Assembly (NCBI GenBank): GCA_030141605.1
Contig: JAQGDQ010002474.1
Location: 1-23,517, forward strand
Length of the DNA stretch: 23,517 nt
Origin: Tubiluchus corallicola
Taxonomy: Eukaryota > Priapulida > Priapulimorpha > Priapulimorphida > Tubiluchidae
Direction: 5' to 3'
Within the stretch, counting starts at the first letter, position 1. Each line of letters begins with the position of its first letter. Shown here one piece after another: positions 1 through 7,871 of this stretch. The notes beneath the pieces are model-generated. The model worked only from the letters and a program-made list of their open reading frames with translations, had not been told where the DNA came from and searched no databases. A program made the position numbers and the translations under genes.

Positions 1-985
1 TCTTTTTGTGGCATGGTTTACTAAAGCTAAAATATACAAAGCTATAAATATGGATACAACAGGAAAGTACGATGACTTAAAAAGCAACTCGCTTCAAACA
101 ACTATTGAAGCACTAGGTAAAGTTTTTGAGTTAGAAAAGACAGGCTCTGCAAATTACTTTTTTGCCAACACAGAAAAAGATGGAATATATTCTCATTACA
201 TGAATATAGGAATCACATCTTATACCGAAAATGACTTCCAAGACGCTTACAAAAACTTTCAATACGCAACAGAAGTAGAACCAGAAGACACTACAGCATT
301 ATTATATACCGCCATAGCCGCCTCTCAAATACCTAATTATGGGGAGGCTATTGAATACTACAAAAGACACAATGAAGTACAGCCATTAGAAAATATATAC
401 GCAAGTATGCTTAGTATCTATCTAACCCAAAAAGATACTACAACCGCTGTTGATCTTATGAAAGAAGCTATTGATAACTTTCCTGAAAATAAAGATTTTA
501 GGAACAACTACATTGTTTTATTAATCAATTTAAAAAAATCAAAGGAAGCAGAAGCAGCATTAAAGTCAGACATTGAAAAGTTCCCAAATAACATTATGAA
601 CTATTTTCAACTAGGGATATTATATACAGAAATTGAAGAAGAAGAAAAGGCAATAGAAACATATAAAAAAGGTCTTGAAATTGATTCTAAGTATTTTGAA
701 ATTAACTATAATTTGGGAGTAGTATACTTTAACAAAAGTAAAAAAATCATGGATGAGTTAAATGCAATGAACTTGAAAGAGTATCATAAAATGAAGAAAT
801 CTTATGAAGCCAGAGCGAATGAGGAGTACAAAAAAGCATTGCCTTACCTCGAAGCAGCCTATGAAGCCCAAAACAATGATACTCAGCTAATCTCTTCTCT
901 TATAGTGATATATAACGGGTTAAAAATGAAAGAAAAGGCAGAAGAAATGAGTGAAATATTAGAAAGGATGATGGGTTTGGAATAA
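1..985 (+). CDS. TPR-repeat protein, 5' end outside the window
   Basis: The frame is open to the left edge (from base 2), so the true start lies outside; the GTG at 8 is only the first possible start inside the window. About 327 codons are visible. The visible part is almost all helical and contains several tetratricopeptide-like repeats: the blocks around residues 60-95 (NIGITSY...DAYKNFQYATEVEP), 100-125, 130-160, 165-195, and 200-235 (FQLGILYTE...AIETYKKGLEID) follow the W/L-G-Y-A-F-A-P spacing of TPRs. TPR proteins serve as protein-protein scaffolds, so no specific substrate can be named. The C terminus is Glu/Lys/Met-rich (KEKAEEMSEILERMM) and may be coiled coil. The gene ends 48 bases before the convergent aroF-like gene, with a hairpin terminator between. 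The family is clear; the function is unknown. Confidence 0.85.
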   Translation, partial: LFVAWFTKAKIYKAINMDTTGKYDDLKSNSLQTTIEALGKVFELEKTGSANYFFANTEKDGIYSHYMNIGITSYTENDFQDAYKNFQYATEVEPEDTTALLYTAIAASQIPNYGEAIEYYKRHNEVQPLENIYASMLSIYLTQKDTTTAVDLMKEAIDNFPENKDFRNNYIVLLINLKKSKEAEAALKSDIEKFPNNIMNYFQLGILYTEIEEEEKAIETYKKGLEIDSKYFEINYNLGVVYFNKSKKIMDELNAMNLKEYHKMKKSYEARANEEYKKALPYLEAAYEAQNNDTQLISSLIVIYNGLKMKEKAEEMSEILERMMGLE

Positions 986-1015
986 AGAAAGCTTAAATAG
1001 AACTAAACCATAGAC

Positions 1016-1048
1016 AAAAAGACTAAGTAATGATTACTTAGTCTTTTT
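1016..1048. terminator. bidirectional rho-independent terminator
   Basis: A perfect 15-bp stem (1016-1030 with 1034-1048) encloses a three-base TGA loop and has A5 on one side and T5 on the other, so it can act on both strands. It lies between the convergent TPR gene and the DAHP synthase gene. On the minus strand the stop codon and last codons of the DAHP synthase gene (K-T-K-stop) form part of the stem. Confidence 0.85.
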
Positions 1049-2128
1049 ATCGTTATTACCTTTCATAATTTGCTCTTGAAACCTAATTGAAGCATCATGC
1101 ACTAGTTTAAACAAATCTACCATCAAATCAGGATTTAACCCAAACTTTTTTGCCCACCTATGCCTGCTTATAGTAATCTCCCGCCATCTATTTTTTTGAA
1201 ATACTGTAACATTATTCCTCCTCTTATATAAAGCTATTTCTTTTACAATATTCATTCTCCTAGCAAGCAACTCTAAAAGCTCCTTATCCGTAACATCTAT
1301 TTTGTTCCTCAATTCATCAATATGCTCTAAGTACTCCCTATTAGAAGAAGTAGACTGCCTATAAACTAAATTTTTTAATATATTTTCAAGCATCTTAGGA
1401 GTTACTTGCTGTGCCGCATCACTCCACGCTATATCCGGCTCCCTGTGAGCCTCTATCATCAAGCCATCATAATCCAAATTCATAGCTTTTTGCGAGACAT
1501 CAAATATCAAATCTCTCGCCCCACAAATATGACTAGAATCACATATCAATGGAATATCAGGCAACACCCTTTTCATCTCAAGTGGAATTTGCCATATAGG
1601 CAAGTTTCTGTAAATAGACTTTTGATATGAAGAAAAACCTCTATGAATAATTCCAAGTTTTTTCACCCCCACATTATAGATTCTTTCTACCGCTCCTAAC
1701 CACAACGCAAAGTCTGGGTTAACAGGATTTTTAATTAATACAGGTATATTTGCCCCTCTTAACGCTTCTGTTATTTCTTGCACAGCAAATGGATTAGCAG
1801 TCGTTCTTGCCCCTACCCATATCATGTCTATGCCTGCCTTTAAAGCCTGCTCCACATGCAAAGGACTACCTACCTCTGTTGTGAAAAACAACCCCGTCTC
1901 TTTTTTTATTCTTTGAACCCACGCCAAGGCTTCCTTTCCCACACCTTCAAAATTATTTGGTCTAGTGCGTGGTTTCCAAATTCCCGTTCTAATCATTTCA
2001 ATTCCCATAGCTTTTAACCGAACAGAAGTGTCATAAAGTTGCTCTTCTGTTTCAGCACTACAAGGTCCTGCTATTATCCAAGGTTTTTTGATGTTAAACC
2101 CCCAATTATCTATTTTTTCAAATTTCAT
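1034..2128 (-). CDS. bifunctional DAHP synthase / chorismate mutase
   Basis: It catalyses the first step of the shikimate pathway (phosphoenolpyruvate plus erythrose 4-phosphate to DAHP) and, through its C-terminal domain, chorismate to prephenate. The 364 residues show a KdsA-like TIM-barrel DAHP synthase in the first ~255 positions: GPCSAE 21-26, KPRTRP 52-57, GARTT 106-110, HRGFSS 162-167, CDSSH 196-200 and EAHREPD 226-232 are the PEP, sugar-phosphate and metal-site motifs. Residues ~266-355 form an AroQ-type helical chorismate mutase (LRNKIDVTDKELLELLARRM). This aldolase-first, mutase-last order is the usual Bacteroidota fusion, and the length fits. The ATG at 2128 gives a normal N terminus. 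It is transcribed divergently from proline dehydrogenase. It belongs to the same superfamily as the broken kdsA at 18659, but the two have different substrates and should not be confused. Confidence 0.95.
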   Translation of the reverse strand: MKFEKIDNWGFNIKKPWIIAGPCSAETEEQLYDTSVRLKAMGIEMIRTGIWKPRTRPNNFEGVGKEALAWVQRIKKETGLFFTTEVGSPLHVEQALKAGIDMIWVGARTTANPFAVQEITEALRGANIPVLIKNPVNPDFALWLGAVERIYNVGVKKLGIIHRGFSSYQKSIYRNLPIWQIPLEMKRVLPDIPLICDSSHICGARDLIFDVSQKAMNLDYDGLMIEAHREPDIAWSDAAQQVTPKMLENILKNLVYRQSTSSNREYLEHIDELRNKIDVTDKELLELLARRMNIVKEIALYKRRNNVTVFQKNRWREITISRHRWAKKFGLNPDLMVDLFKLVHDASIRFQEQIMKGNNDKKTK

Positions 2129-2185
2129 TTTTTTTTTCTTATCAATATATTATTTTTACGTTGCTAATACGTTATTTTTAGTTCG

Positions 2186-2193
2186 CAAATTTA
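2186..2193 (-). promoter_or_regulatory. candidate -7 box for the DAHP synthase gene
   Basis: Read on the minus strand this is TAAATTTG, an exact match to the Bacteroidota -7 consensus TAnnTTTG, about 58 bases before the DAHP synthase ATG. No good TTTG -33 box is visible at the expected spacing, so confidence is low. The divergent spacer 2129-2204 must also carry the promoter for proline dehydrogenase, but I see no convincing box on the plus strand. Confidence 0.3.
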
Positions 2194-2204
2194 CAACAAA
2201 ATCC

Positions 2205-3386
2205 ATGAAAAACACTATTAATTTCAATGATACTTCAAAAGCATTTTCGTATAAAAGCAATACTGAGCTAAAAAAAAGCTATTTTCTATTTAAGCTTATC
2301 AACAGCAATAGTTTTGTGAAAATAATGACTACGATAGCAAAAATATGCCTCAGTTTGCGCCTACCTATAAAAACACTGATTAAAAAAACAATATTCAAAC
2401 AATTTTGTGGAGGCAACACAATAGAAGAAAGCCAACAGGTTGTCAATATGTTGGCAAAATATAAAATTCACTCAATACTTGATTATGCCGTCGAAGGTAT
2501 GAGTGACAATAAAACAATAAAAAAGACTGTTAATGAAATTATTAAAACAATTCATTTAGCGCATGTAAATAAAAACATTCCCTTTTGTGCCTTTAAGCCT
2601 ACTAGCATCATCTCTGTCGATTTGTTGGCAAAAATACAAGATAATAAAGAGCTATCAACAGAAGAGCAAACAGTATACGAACAAGCACGAAGCCATTTTT
2701 TCTCTTTTATTGAAGCATCATACCAATATAAAGTAAGCTTTTTTATAGATAGTGAAGAAAGTTGGATACAAAAACCAATAGATGACCTTGCATATAGGGC
2801 GATGGAAAAATACAACAAAAAAAAATGTATCGTCTATCACACGTATCAGATGTATAAAAAAAACATGATAGAGGAATTAAAAGAAGCACACAAAATAGCA
2901 AAGAAAAAAGGATACATTTTGGGTGCAAAGTTGGTGCGAGGAGCATACATGGATAAAGAGCGAAAAAGAGCAAAAAAATTAGGGTACCCCTCTCCTATTA
3001 TGCCTACAAAAAAAGACACTGACGAGCAGTTTGATGAAGCAATAAGATATTGTATACAAAATATAAACACTATTCACCTTTGCTGCTGTTCTCATAATGA
3101 AAAAAGTAATTTATTGCTTACAGACCTCATGGCACAATATAAAATCAAAAAAAATGACCTGCGCGTGTTTACTGCACAACTATTTGGCATGAGCGATCAC
3201 ATTTCATTTAATCTTGCAGATATGGGATATAATGTAGCGAAATATATTCCATATGGACCTATAAAAAAGACTTTTGCTTATCTTGTAAGAAGAGCAGAAG
3301 AAAATACATCAGTAATGGAGCAAAAAAATAGAGAGGTTCAACTACTTCATACGGAAATTACAAGGCGAAAAAATGCCCGTTTATAG
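2205..3386 (+). CDS. proline dehydrogenase (FAD-dependent)
   Basis: It oxidises L-proline to 1-pyrroline-5-carboxylate and passes electrons through FAD to quinone. The protein is 393 residues when started at ATG 2205. An upstream in-frame ATG at 2088 would add 39 hydrophobic residues reaching into the divergent gene; I reject it because MKNTINFNDTSKAF is the normal start for this family. Signature motifs are KLVRGAY at 242-248 (flavin/substrate barrel strand), YIPYGP at 347-352 and YLVRRAEENT at 359-368 (substrate carboxylate-binding helix with paired Arg). There is no pyrroline-5-carboxylate dehydrogenase domain, so this is the monofunctional type and the next enzyme must be encoded elsewhere. 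It heads a plus-strand run with the ATPase 30 bases downstream. No cognate regulator is visible. Confidence 0.93.
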   Translation: MKNTINFNDTSKAFSYKSNTELKKSYFLFKLINSNSFVKIMTTIAKICLSLRLPIKTLIKKTIFKQFCGGNTIEESQQVVNMLAKYKIHSILDYAVEGMSDNKTIKKTVNEIIKTIHLAHVNKNIPFCAFKPTSIISVDLLAKIQDNKELSTEEQTVYEQARSHFFSFIEASYQYKVSFFIDSEESWIQKPIDDLAYRAMEKYNKKKCIVYHTYQMYKKNMIEELKEAHKIAKKKGYILGAKLVRGAYMDKERKRAKKLGYPSPIMPTKKDTDEQFDEAIRYCIQNINTIHLCCCSHNEKSNLLLTDLMAQYKIKKNDLRVFTAQLFGMSDHISFNLADMGYNVAKYIPYGPIKKTFAYLVRRAEENTSVMEQKNREVQLLHTEITRRKNARL

Positions 3387-3416
3387 TAAAAAATTAATTA
3401 AAGAATTGACACACCT

Positions 3417-4529
3417 ATGAAAGTTATTTTCAACAATTTTGGCCCCATACGAGAAGCGCAAATAGATTTAAAAAAAAAATTAAATGTATTATGTGGTAAT
3501 AATAACACAGGAAAAACCTACATTGCATACGCTATTTATGGATTGGTAGAGCAACTAAGCGTTGTGGACCCCTCATGGAAAGGGACTTTTTGCATAGATA
3601 GGCAATTGATGCAACGAATCTTTGGGCTTTCCCTGCAAGAAACCAATATGTTATTTAAAGATGCGATCCTGTATGTAAAGAATGGAGATATTTTGGCTTC
3701 TTGGGCTTCATCTGGAATTCATAATGCCTATATACTGCCCGTAGAACGAAGTGCCATACACACCTTCTCAAAAGAACTCTCTCTTAAAAGGCACTTCTTA
3801 TTAGACCAAATGCATGACCTATATGAAAGGACAAGAATTAATGACTTTATAAAAAATCGCACCACAAGATACCCTTTGCCAATACGAAATGAACTAAGAA
3901 TAGCAGAAGACATGGTAGAGCTTCAAAAATACGAAAGCAAGTTTCAAAAATTTGCCCAACAAGTAGAAATGAATTTATTGGGAGGAGTTGTGTCAGTAAG
4001 TAAAGAAGGAGAAATGCTATTTACCCCCAACAAAGCCCGATCAAAAAAAACTCCTATTTGCCTTTCCGCCTCTACAGTTAAAACACTGTCAAGTTTAGTG
4101 TTTTACCTTAAACATTTAGCTAAAAAAAATGATTTAATCATCATAGACGAACCGGAGTTAAATCTACATCCCAACAACCAAATATTGCTCACCAGAATAT
4201 TTGCAAAACTAATTTCTGAAGGATTTAGGCTACTTATCAGCACCCACAGTGACTATATTATAAGAGAGCTAAATAACTTAATAATGCTATCGAATAAAAA
4301 AGAAAGTATACAAAAAAAAGCAAAGGAATTTGGCTATTCTCCCAAAGAAAAAATAAATAAAGAGGACGTAGCGGCTTATCTGTTCAAACACTCAGCAAGT
4401 TCAAAAATAGCTGTACAGTCAATTGAGGTATCAGAAGATGGATTTGATGTGGATACTATTGACACAGAAATACATAACCTCAATCAACGCTCACAAGAAC
4501 TTTATTACTTTTTAAAATATGAAGAATAG
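3417..4529 (+). CDS. AAA/OLD-like ABC-type ATPase, possible defence protein
   Basis: This is a cytoplasmic ATPase of the SMC/ABC-related AAA_15/AAA_21 class. The N terminus (KVIFNNFGPIREAQIDL) is the usual opening strand pair. Walker A is GNNNTGKT at 27-34, Walker B is LIIIDEPELNLHP around 240-252 with Asp244/Glu245, and the switch histidine lies in STHSDYIIREL (His277). A signature-like SASTVKTL precedes Walker B. At 370 residues with a short middle region it seems compact; relatives often have a longer helical insert before the segment near AYILPVERSA, but this comes from memory and I cannot check it. It overlaps the next gene by 11 bases, which indicates translational coupling and joint function. 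Comparable ATPase-plus-nuclease pairs include the antiphage systems Septu, PARIS and Gabija. The assignment as an ATPase is firm; the role is inferred. Confidence 0.85.
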   Translation: MKVIFNNFGPIREAQIDLKKKLNVLCGNNNTGKTYIAYAIYGLVEQLSVVDPSWKGTFCIDRQLMQRIFGLSLQETNMLFKDAILYVKNGDILASWASSGIHNAYILPVERSAIHTFSKELSLKRHFLLDQMHDLYERTRINDFIKNRTTRYPLPIRNELRIAEDMVELQKYESKFQKFAQQVEMNLLGGVVSVSKEGEMLFTPNKARSKKTPICLSASTVKTLSSLVFYLKHLAKKNDLIIIDEPELNLHPNNQILLTRIFAKLISEGFRLLISTHSDYIIRELNNLIMLSNKKESIQKKAKEFGYSPKEKINKEDVAAYLFKHSASSKIAVQSIEVSEDGFDVDTIDTEIHNLNQRSQELYYFLKYEE

Positions 4530-5028
4530 CATATTAAAAAAAATACAAAGATGCTTGTTGAAAGAGCTCGAAATAGAAGGAAGAGAGAAAAGAGTGCTGA
4601 TAGATAAACAGAGTCTGCAAAAAGTAACATTAAAATTTAAGGGAGACTATTTGCTCTATAACTTTGAAAAAACCCACAATATATTCCCATACTTCAACGA
4701 TATAAAAGGATTAAAAGCTATTTGTGATTACATCTTTTTCACCATAAGAAACCATAAGTTATTTGGCATTGCTATAGAGCTAAAAAAAACGAGAATAACC
4801 AATGATATACAATTAGAAATGTCTAAAAATTTCATTACCTTTGTTCTTGAACGAATCAATAAATCTACTCCTCTTAACATAAAAACAGAGGTAAAAGGAA
4901 TTGCTGTTGTAGAGCATCCCATTGTCAAAGGAGTGACAAAACCCAGTAGCAATTTTAAACAAATGTTTAACAATAACAATATTTTGTGGAATGGTCAGTC
5001 GCTACCTATTTTCATTTTCACAAATTAA
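4519..5028 (+). CDS. small PD-(D/E)XK-like nuclease candidate, partner of the upstream ATPase
   Basis: The protein has 169 residues and starts inside the end of the ATPase gene (ATG 4519, ATPase stop 4527-4529). I do not recognise a named family. The centre reads like a PD-(D/E)XK nuclease core: a strand with Asp70 (AICDYIFF), then a short turn and a strand ending in Glu87-x-Lys89 (IAIELKK), followed by a helix with Gln98. The spacing between the Asp and the E-x-K is typical of that fold. The N terminus is basic and helical (ILKKIQRCLLKELEIEGREKR). The C-terminal part (SLPIFIFTN) looks like a final strand. Given the overlap, it is probably the effector or DNA/RNA-acting subunit controlled by the ATPase. 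The nuclease call rests on three residues and predicted pattern only; it could instead be an inactive or binding protein. Confidence 0.6.
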   Translation: MKNSILKKIQRCLLKELEIEGREKRVLIDKQSLQKVTLKFKGDYLLYNFEKTHNIFPYFNDIKGLKAICDYIFFTIRNHKLFGIAIELKKTRITNDIQLEMSKNFITFVLERINKSTPLNIKTEVKGIAVVEHPIVKGVTKPSSNFKQMFNNNNILWNGQSLPIFIFTN

Positions 5029-5043
5029 CATTTCAAATATTCA

Positions 5044-6042
5044 ATGCTTCAAACTCACAATTTAAATATAGGATTTTTAGACAAAAAAAAATCAAAAAAT
5101 TTAATTCAAAATTTAAATACAAACATCAAACAGGGTGAAATGATAGCGTTGATAGGGGCAAACGGTATAGGAAAATCTACACTTATTAGAACCCTCACAG
5201 GGCTACACGATGCAACAAAAGGAGACATTTCTGTCAACAATATAAATCTGAAAAAGTTATCCAATACAGAAAAAGCAAAAAAAATTAGTGTCGCTCTTAC
5301 TGACAAAGTTACGATAGAGAACATAAAGGCATATAATGTCATAGCACTAGGAAGATACCCACATATAGGGTGGTGGGACAAATTGCAGCCAAAAGATAAA
5401 GCAATTATAAATCAAGCTACAAAAAATGCAAATATAGAACATGCTCTAAACAAAAACTTCAACGAACTAAGCGATGGAGAAAAGCAAAAGGTAATGATTG
5501 CTAGAGTATTAGCTCAAGACACACCTTTTATTCTTCTTGACGAGCCAGTTGCACACCTTGATATATTAAACAAGTCCGAAATCATCCAATTAATTTATTC
5601 ATTAACTAGAAATGAAAACAAAGGCATTCTGTTTTCTACACACGAACTTGACTTAATATTACCATTTGTAGATAAATGTTGGGTGATAATGCCTAACAAA
5701 AAACTATATTGTGGCACCCCAGAAGACATGATGCTTAATGATATCATTCAAAAGGCTTTCTTTGGCAACCGCCCTAACAGTTTGCAACACAAAAATCACA
5801 AAAGTCTACTCCAAAAAAAAGAAAAGCCCGTAAAATATATAATGATTAAAAAAAGTGATGACAGTAAACAGCTTCATTGGACTAAAAAAGCATTGAAACG
5901 TTTGGGGTATCGTGTAAGCGATAATAAAGAGAAAACAAAAACATATATAAAAATAGAAAAGGGAAAATGGATAATAGATGTTGAAAACAGAAAGCTTACT
6001 TGCTCCTCAATAGAGAAGGTTCTAAAGACACTTAAGCCTTAA
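5044..6042 (+). CDS. FecE/BtuD-type ABC transporter ATP-binding protein with C-terminal extension
   Basis: This is the ATPase subunit of an importer of the iron-siderophore/heme/cobalamin class. Walker A is GANGIGKST at 38-46, the signature motif is LSDGE at 143-147, Walker B is ILLDEP at 164-169, and the switch is His201 (FSTHE). Residues 103-107 (LGRYP) are the hallmark of FecE/FhuC/BtuD ATPases. At the usual Q-loop position the sequence is ALTDK (Thr87), so the canonical Gln is not obvious. Residues ~250-332 form a Lys-rich extra domain of unknown role (two beta-like segments, KYIMIKK and TYIKIEKGKWIIDV). The gene starts 15 bases after the nuclease-like gene. Its expected permease is not adjacent; a matching one lies 11 kb away at 17489-18520. 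The substrate cannot be told from sequence. Confidence 0.9.
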   Translation: MLQTHNLNIGFLDKKKSKNLIQNLNTNIKQGEMIALIGANGIGKSTLIRTLTGLHDATKGDISVNNINLKKLSNTEKAKKISVALTDKVTIENIKAYNVIALGRYPHIGWWDKLQPKDKAIINQATKNANIEHALNKNFNELSDGEKQKVMIARVLAQDTPFILLDEPVAHLDILNKSEIIQLIYSLTRNENKGILFSTHELDLILPFVDKCWVIMPNKKLYCGTPEDMMLNDIIQKAFFGNRPNSLQHKNHKSLLQKKEKPVKYIMIKKSDDSKQLHWTKKALKRLGYRVSDNKEKTKTYIKIEKGKWIIDVENRKLTCSSIEKVLKTLKP

Positions 6043-6094
6043 CATCTCCTTCTATCATATAGATTAAAAATCTCAAAGTTTTTTAGAATAAGGC

Positions 6095-6126
6095 TTTGCT
6101 TTATTACCGTTTTTTTTCTAATCTTG
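6095..6126 (+). promoter_or_regulatory. candidate Bacteroidota promoter for the DUF4139 gene
   Basis: TTTG at 6095-6098 is followed after 20 bases by TAATCTTG at 6119-6126, one mismatch from the TAnnTTTG -7 box. Transcription would start near 6133, about 30 bases before the ATG at 6164. The rest of the 6043-6163 gap shows no gene. Confidence 0.45.
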
Positions 6127-6145
6127 TAATTGAACAACTAAACAA

Positions 6146-6200
6146 AAAACAAATACTATAATTATGAAAACAAATACTATCATTATGAAAACAAACACTA
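6146..6200 (+). repeat. 21-bp tandem repeat spanning the start codon
   Basis: The unit AAAACAAATACTATNATTATG occurs at 6146-6166 and 6167-6187, with a partial third copy from 6188 (AAAACAAACACTAT). Each full copy ends in ATG, giving two in-frame candidate starts 21 bases apart (6164 and 6185) and a duplicated MKTNTI N terminus. The unit is a multiple of three, so copy-number change would keep the frame while altering the leader and start context. Confidence 0.85.
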
Positions 6201-6230
6201 TATTCCTAATACTACTGGTTTTTAGTGTAA

Positions 6231-6333
6231 GTGCGTATGCACAAAGACAAAATGTAATATCAGAAATTCATTTTCAGCCGTTTCCAACACCCCCCCGTGC
6301 GTATGCACAAAGACAAAATGTAATATCAGAAAT
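6231..6333 (+). repeat. 37-bp direct repeat, 66-bp period, around a C7 tract
   Basis: The 37 bases at 6231-6267 recur identically at 6297-6333, duplicating AYAQRQNVISEI at the signal-peptide junction. The 29 bases between them end in a run of seven C (6290-6296), unusual in such AT-rich DNA. The 66-base period equals 22 codons, so the insertion keeps the frame and adds HFQPFPTPPR plus a second signal-cleavage-like AYAQ. Confidence 0.9.
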
Positions 6334-7106
6334 AACAAAAGTGGTTGTCTTTCGAAAAGGCGCGCAAATCCACCGCACAACATCAGAAGTTTCGATCAAT
6401 AAAGAAACAACAGACATTATTATTCGCGGGCTTTCTCCATACATTAGTCCTTCAAGCCTATCAGCAAACACAAGCACAAGCAATGTAACTATTTTATCTG
6501 TAAGCAGTGAAAAAGATTACATCTCAGAGCAAAACAACAATAGCGCGTTTCAAATTTTACAAGATAAACACGACCTCTTAGGCGACAGCATAACCTACCA
6601 AAACAAGCTCTATAATGTCTATGAAGAAGAGAAAAAAATGATATTGACTAACCAAAAAGTCACAGGAGATAACTCAGGATTGAACATGCAAACATTAAAA
6701 GCCAATGCGAACTTTTACAGAACTCGACTCTGGGAAATAGAACAAAAAATGATTAGTATAAATAAAAAGAAAAAAGAACTCAAAGAAGAAAAAAATAAAA
6801 TATATAAGCAGCTCAACGATGCTGAATATAAGAAACATAGACCAACAAGCCAAGTCACTATTACAGTAGTAGCTCATAGTGCTACAAAAGCAAGCTTTTC
6901 TATAAGCTATTACACTTCCAACGCAACCTGGCGCCCAACCTATGATGTGAGAGCAAGTGATATTTCTAACCCTATTCAACTAATATACAAAGCAGAGATT
7001 AAACAAAACACTGGTGAAGAATGGGAAAATGTCCTCTGCTGCTTTCTACTAATGCCCCTTCCAGCAATAACAATATCCCCTCTTTACTACCTTATTATTT
7101 GTCTAT

Positions 7107-7142
7107 TAATCACATAGCACCCGCTAATCACATAGTACCCGC
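7107..7142 (+). repeat. 18-bp tandem duplication in the DUF4139 gene
   Basis: TAATCACATAGCACCCGC at 7107-7124 is followed directly by a copy with one mismatch at 7125-7142. In the downstream reading frame this duplicates NHIAPA as NHIVPA. It is again a multiple of three. Confidence 0.85.
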
Positions 7143-7871
7143 ACCCATGTCTCTTAGCATTAGAGGCAATATTGTAAATAAAGAAGGTATGGAAGAAGAA
7201 GTAACGAAGCAAGAAGAGTCTTTTCCACTTTTCACAGCCCTAGAAAAAATCACAAGCATAGAGTTAGCAACTAAAGAAAAGTATACCATTCTTTCCAACA
7301 ACAAAGAATACACGGTAAATATATTAGAGTATGAAATTCCTGTTAGTTATCAATATATGTGCGTTCCAGAAATATCTAATAAAGCGTTTCTAACAGCCCA
7401 AATAACTAATTGGAACGACTATCATTTATTGCCCGGAAGAGCCAATTTGTATTTTGAAAACTCATACAAAGGCCATACCAACATGAATACGCACTCTATA
7501 GAAGGCGCCCTTGTATTGTCATTAGGCTATGATGAACAATTAATAGTCAAAAGAGAAAGCATTAAAAATTTTTCTAGCAAGCAAACAATTGGTACACAAA
7601 CAAAAATAGCAAAAGGATGGGAAATAAGTGTTAGGAACAATAAAAAACAACCCATAACCATTCTCATTGAAGACCAATATCCTATTTCTAACGACAAAAG
7701 CATAAAAGTTGAAAAAGTAGAACATCATGGCGCAAAAGCTGACCCAAAAACAGGCAAAGTGTCTTGGGTATTAGATGTAGCCCCATCTACAACACAAAAA
7801 GTAAATTTGAAATATGAAGTAAAATACCCAAAAAACGTTTCCATAAATTTATAAAAAAACAAAAACAAAGT

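Larger units (their letters stand above)
6164..7854 (+). pseudogene. exported DUF4139 (mucoidy inhibitor MuiA-like) protein, one frameshift
   Basis: The gene encodes an exported DUF4139 protein whose family function is poorly known. A signal peptide (TIFLILLVFSVSAYAQ) leads to an N-terminal DUF4140-like region (TKVVVFRKGAQIHRT), a Lys/Glu-rich coiled coil at ~165-220, and a beta-rich DUF4139 domain (SYYTSNATWRPTYDVRA; NTGEEWENV). The frame is lost at about 7033: the upstream frame ends at 7117 in unrelated residues, while LLLSTNAPSS and onward continue in the -1 frame to 7854, so one base is missing relative to a continuous gene. The joined length (~560 codons) fits the family once the duplications are counted. 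Start ATG 6164 or 6185. The gene holds three separate in-frame tandem duplications, which argues that the frame has been under selection, so the shift may be recent or a sequence error. Confidence 0.75.

Noticed and set aside
2088-2204. Longer proline dehydrogenase start at 2088
   Set aside because: It would add a hydrophobic stretch overlapping the 5' end of the divergent gene; the ATG at 2205 gives the family N terminus.
6034-6096. Inverted repeat AAGCCTTA / TAAGGCTT across the end of the FecE-like gene
   Set aside because: The arms are only 8 bases and 47 bases apart; likely chance in AT-rich DNA, and the right arm overlaps the proposed promoter.
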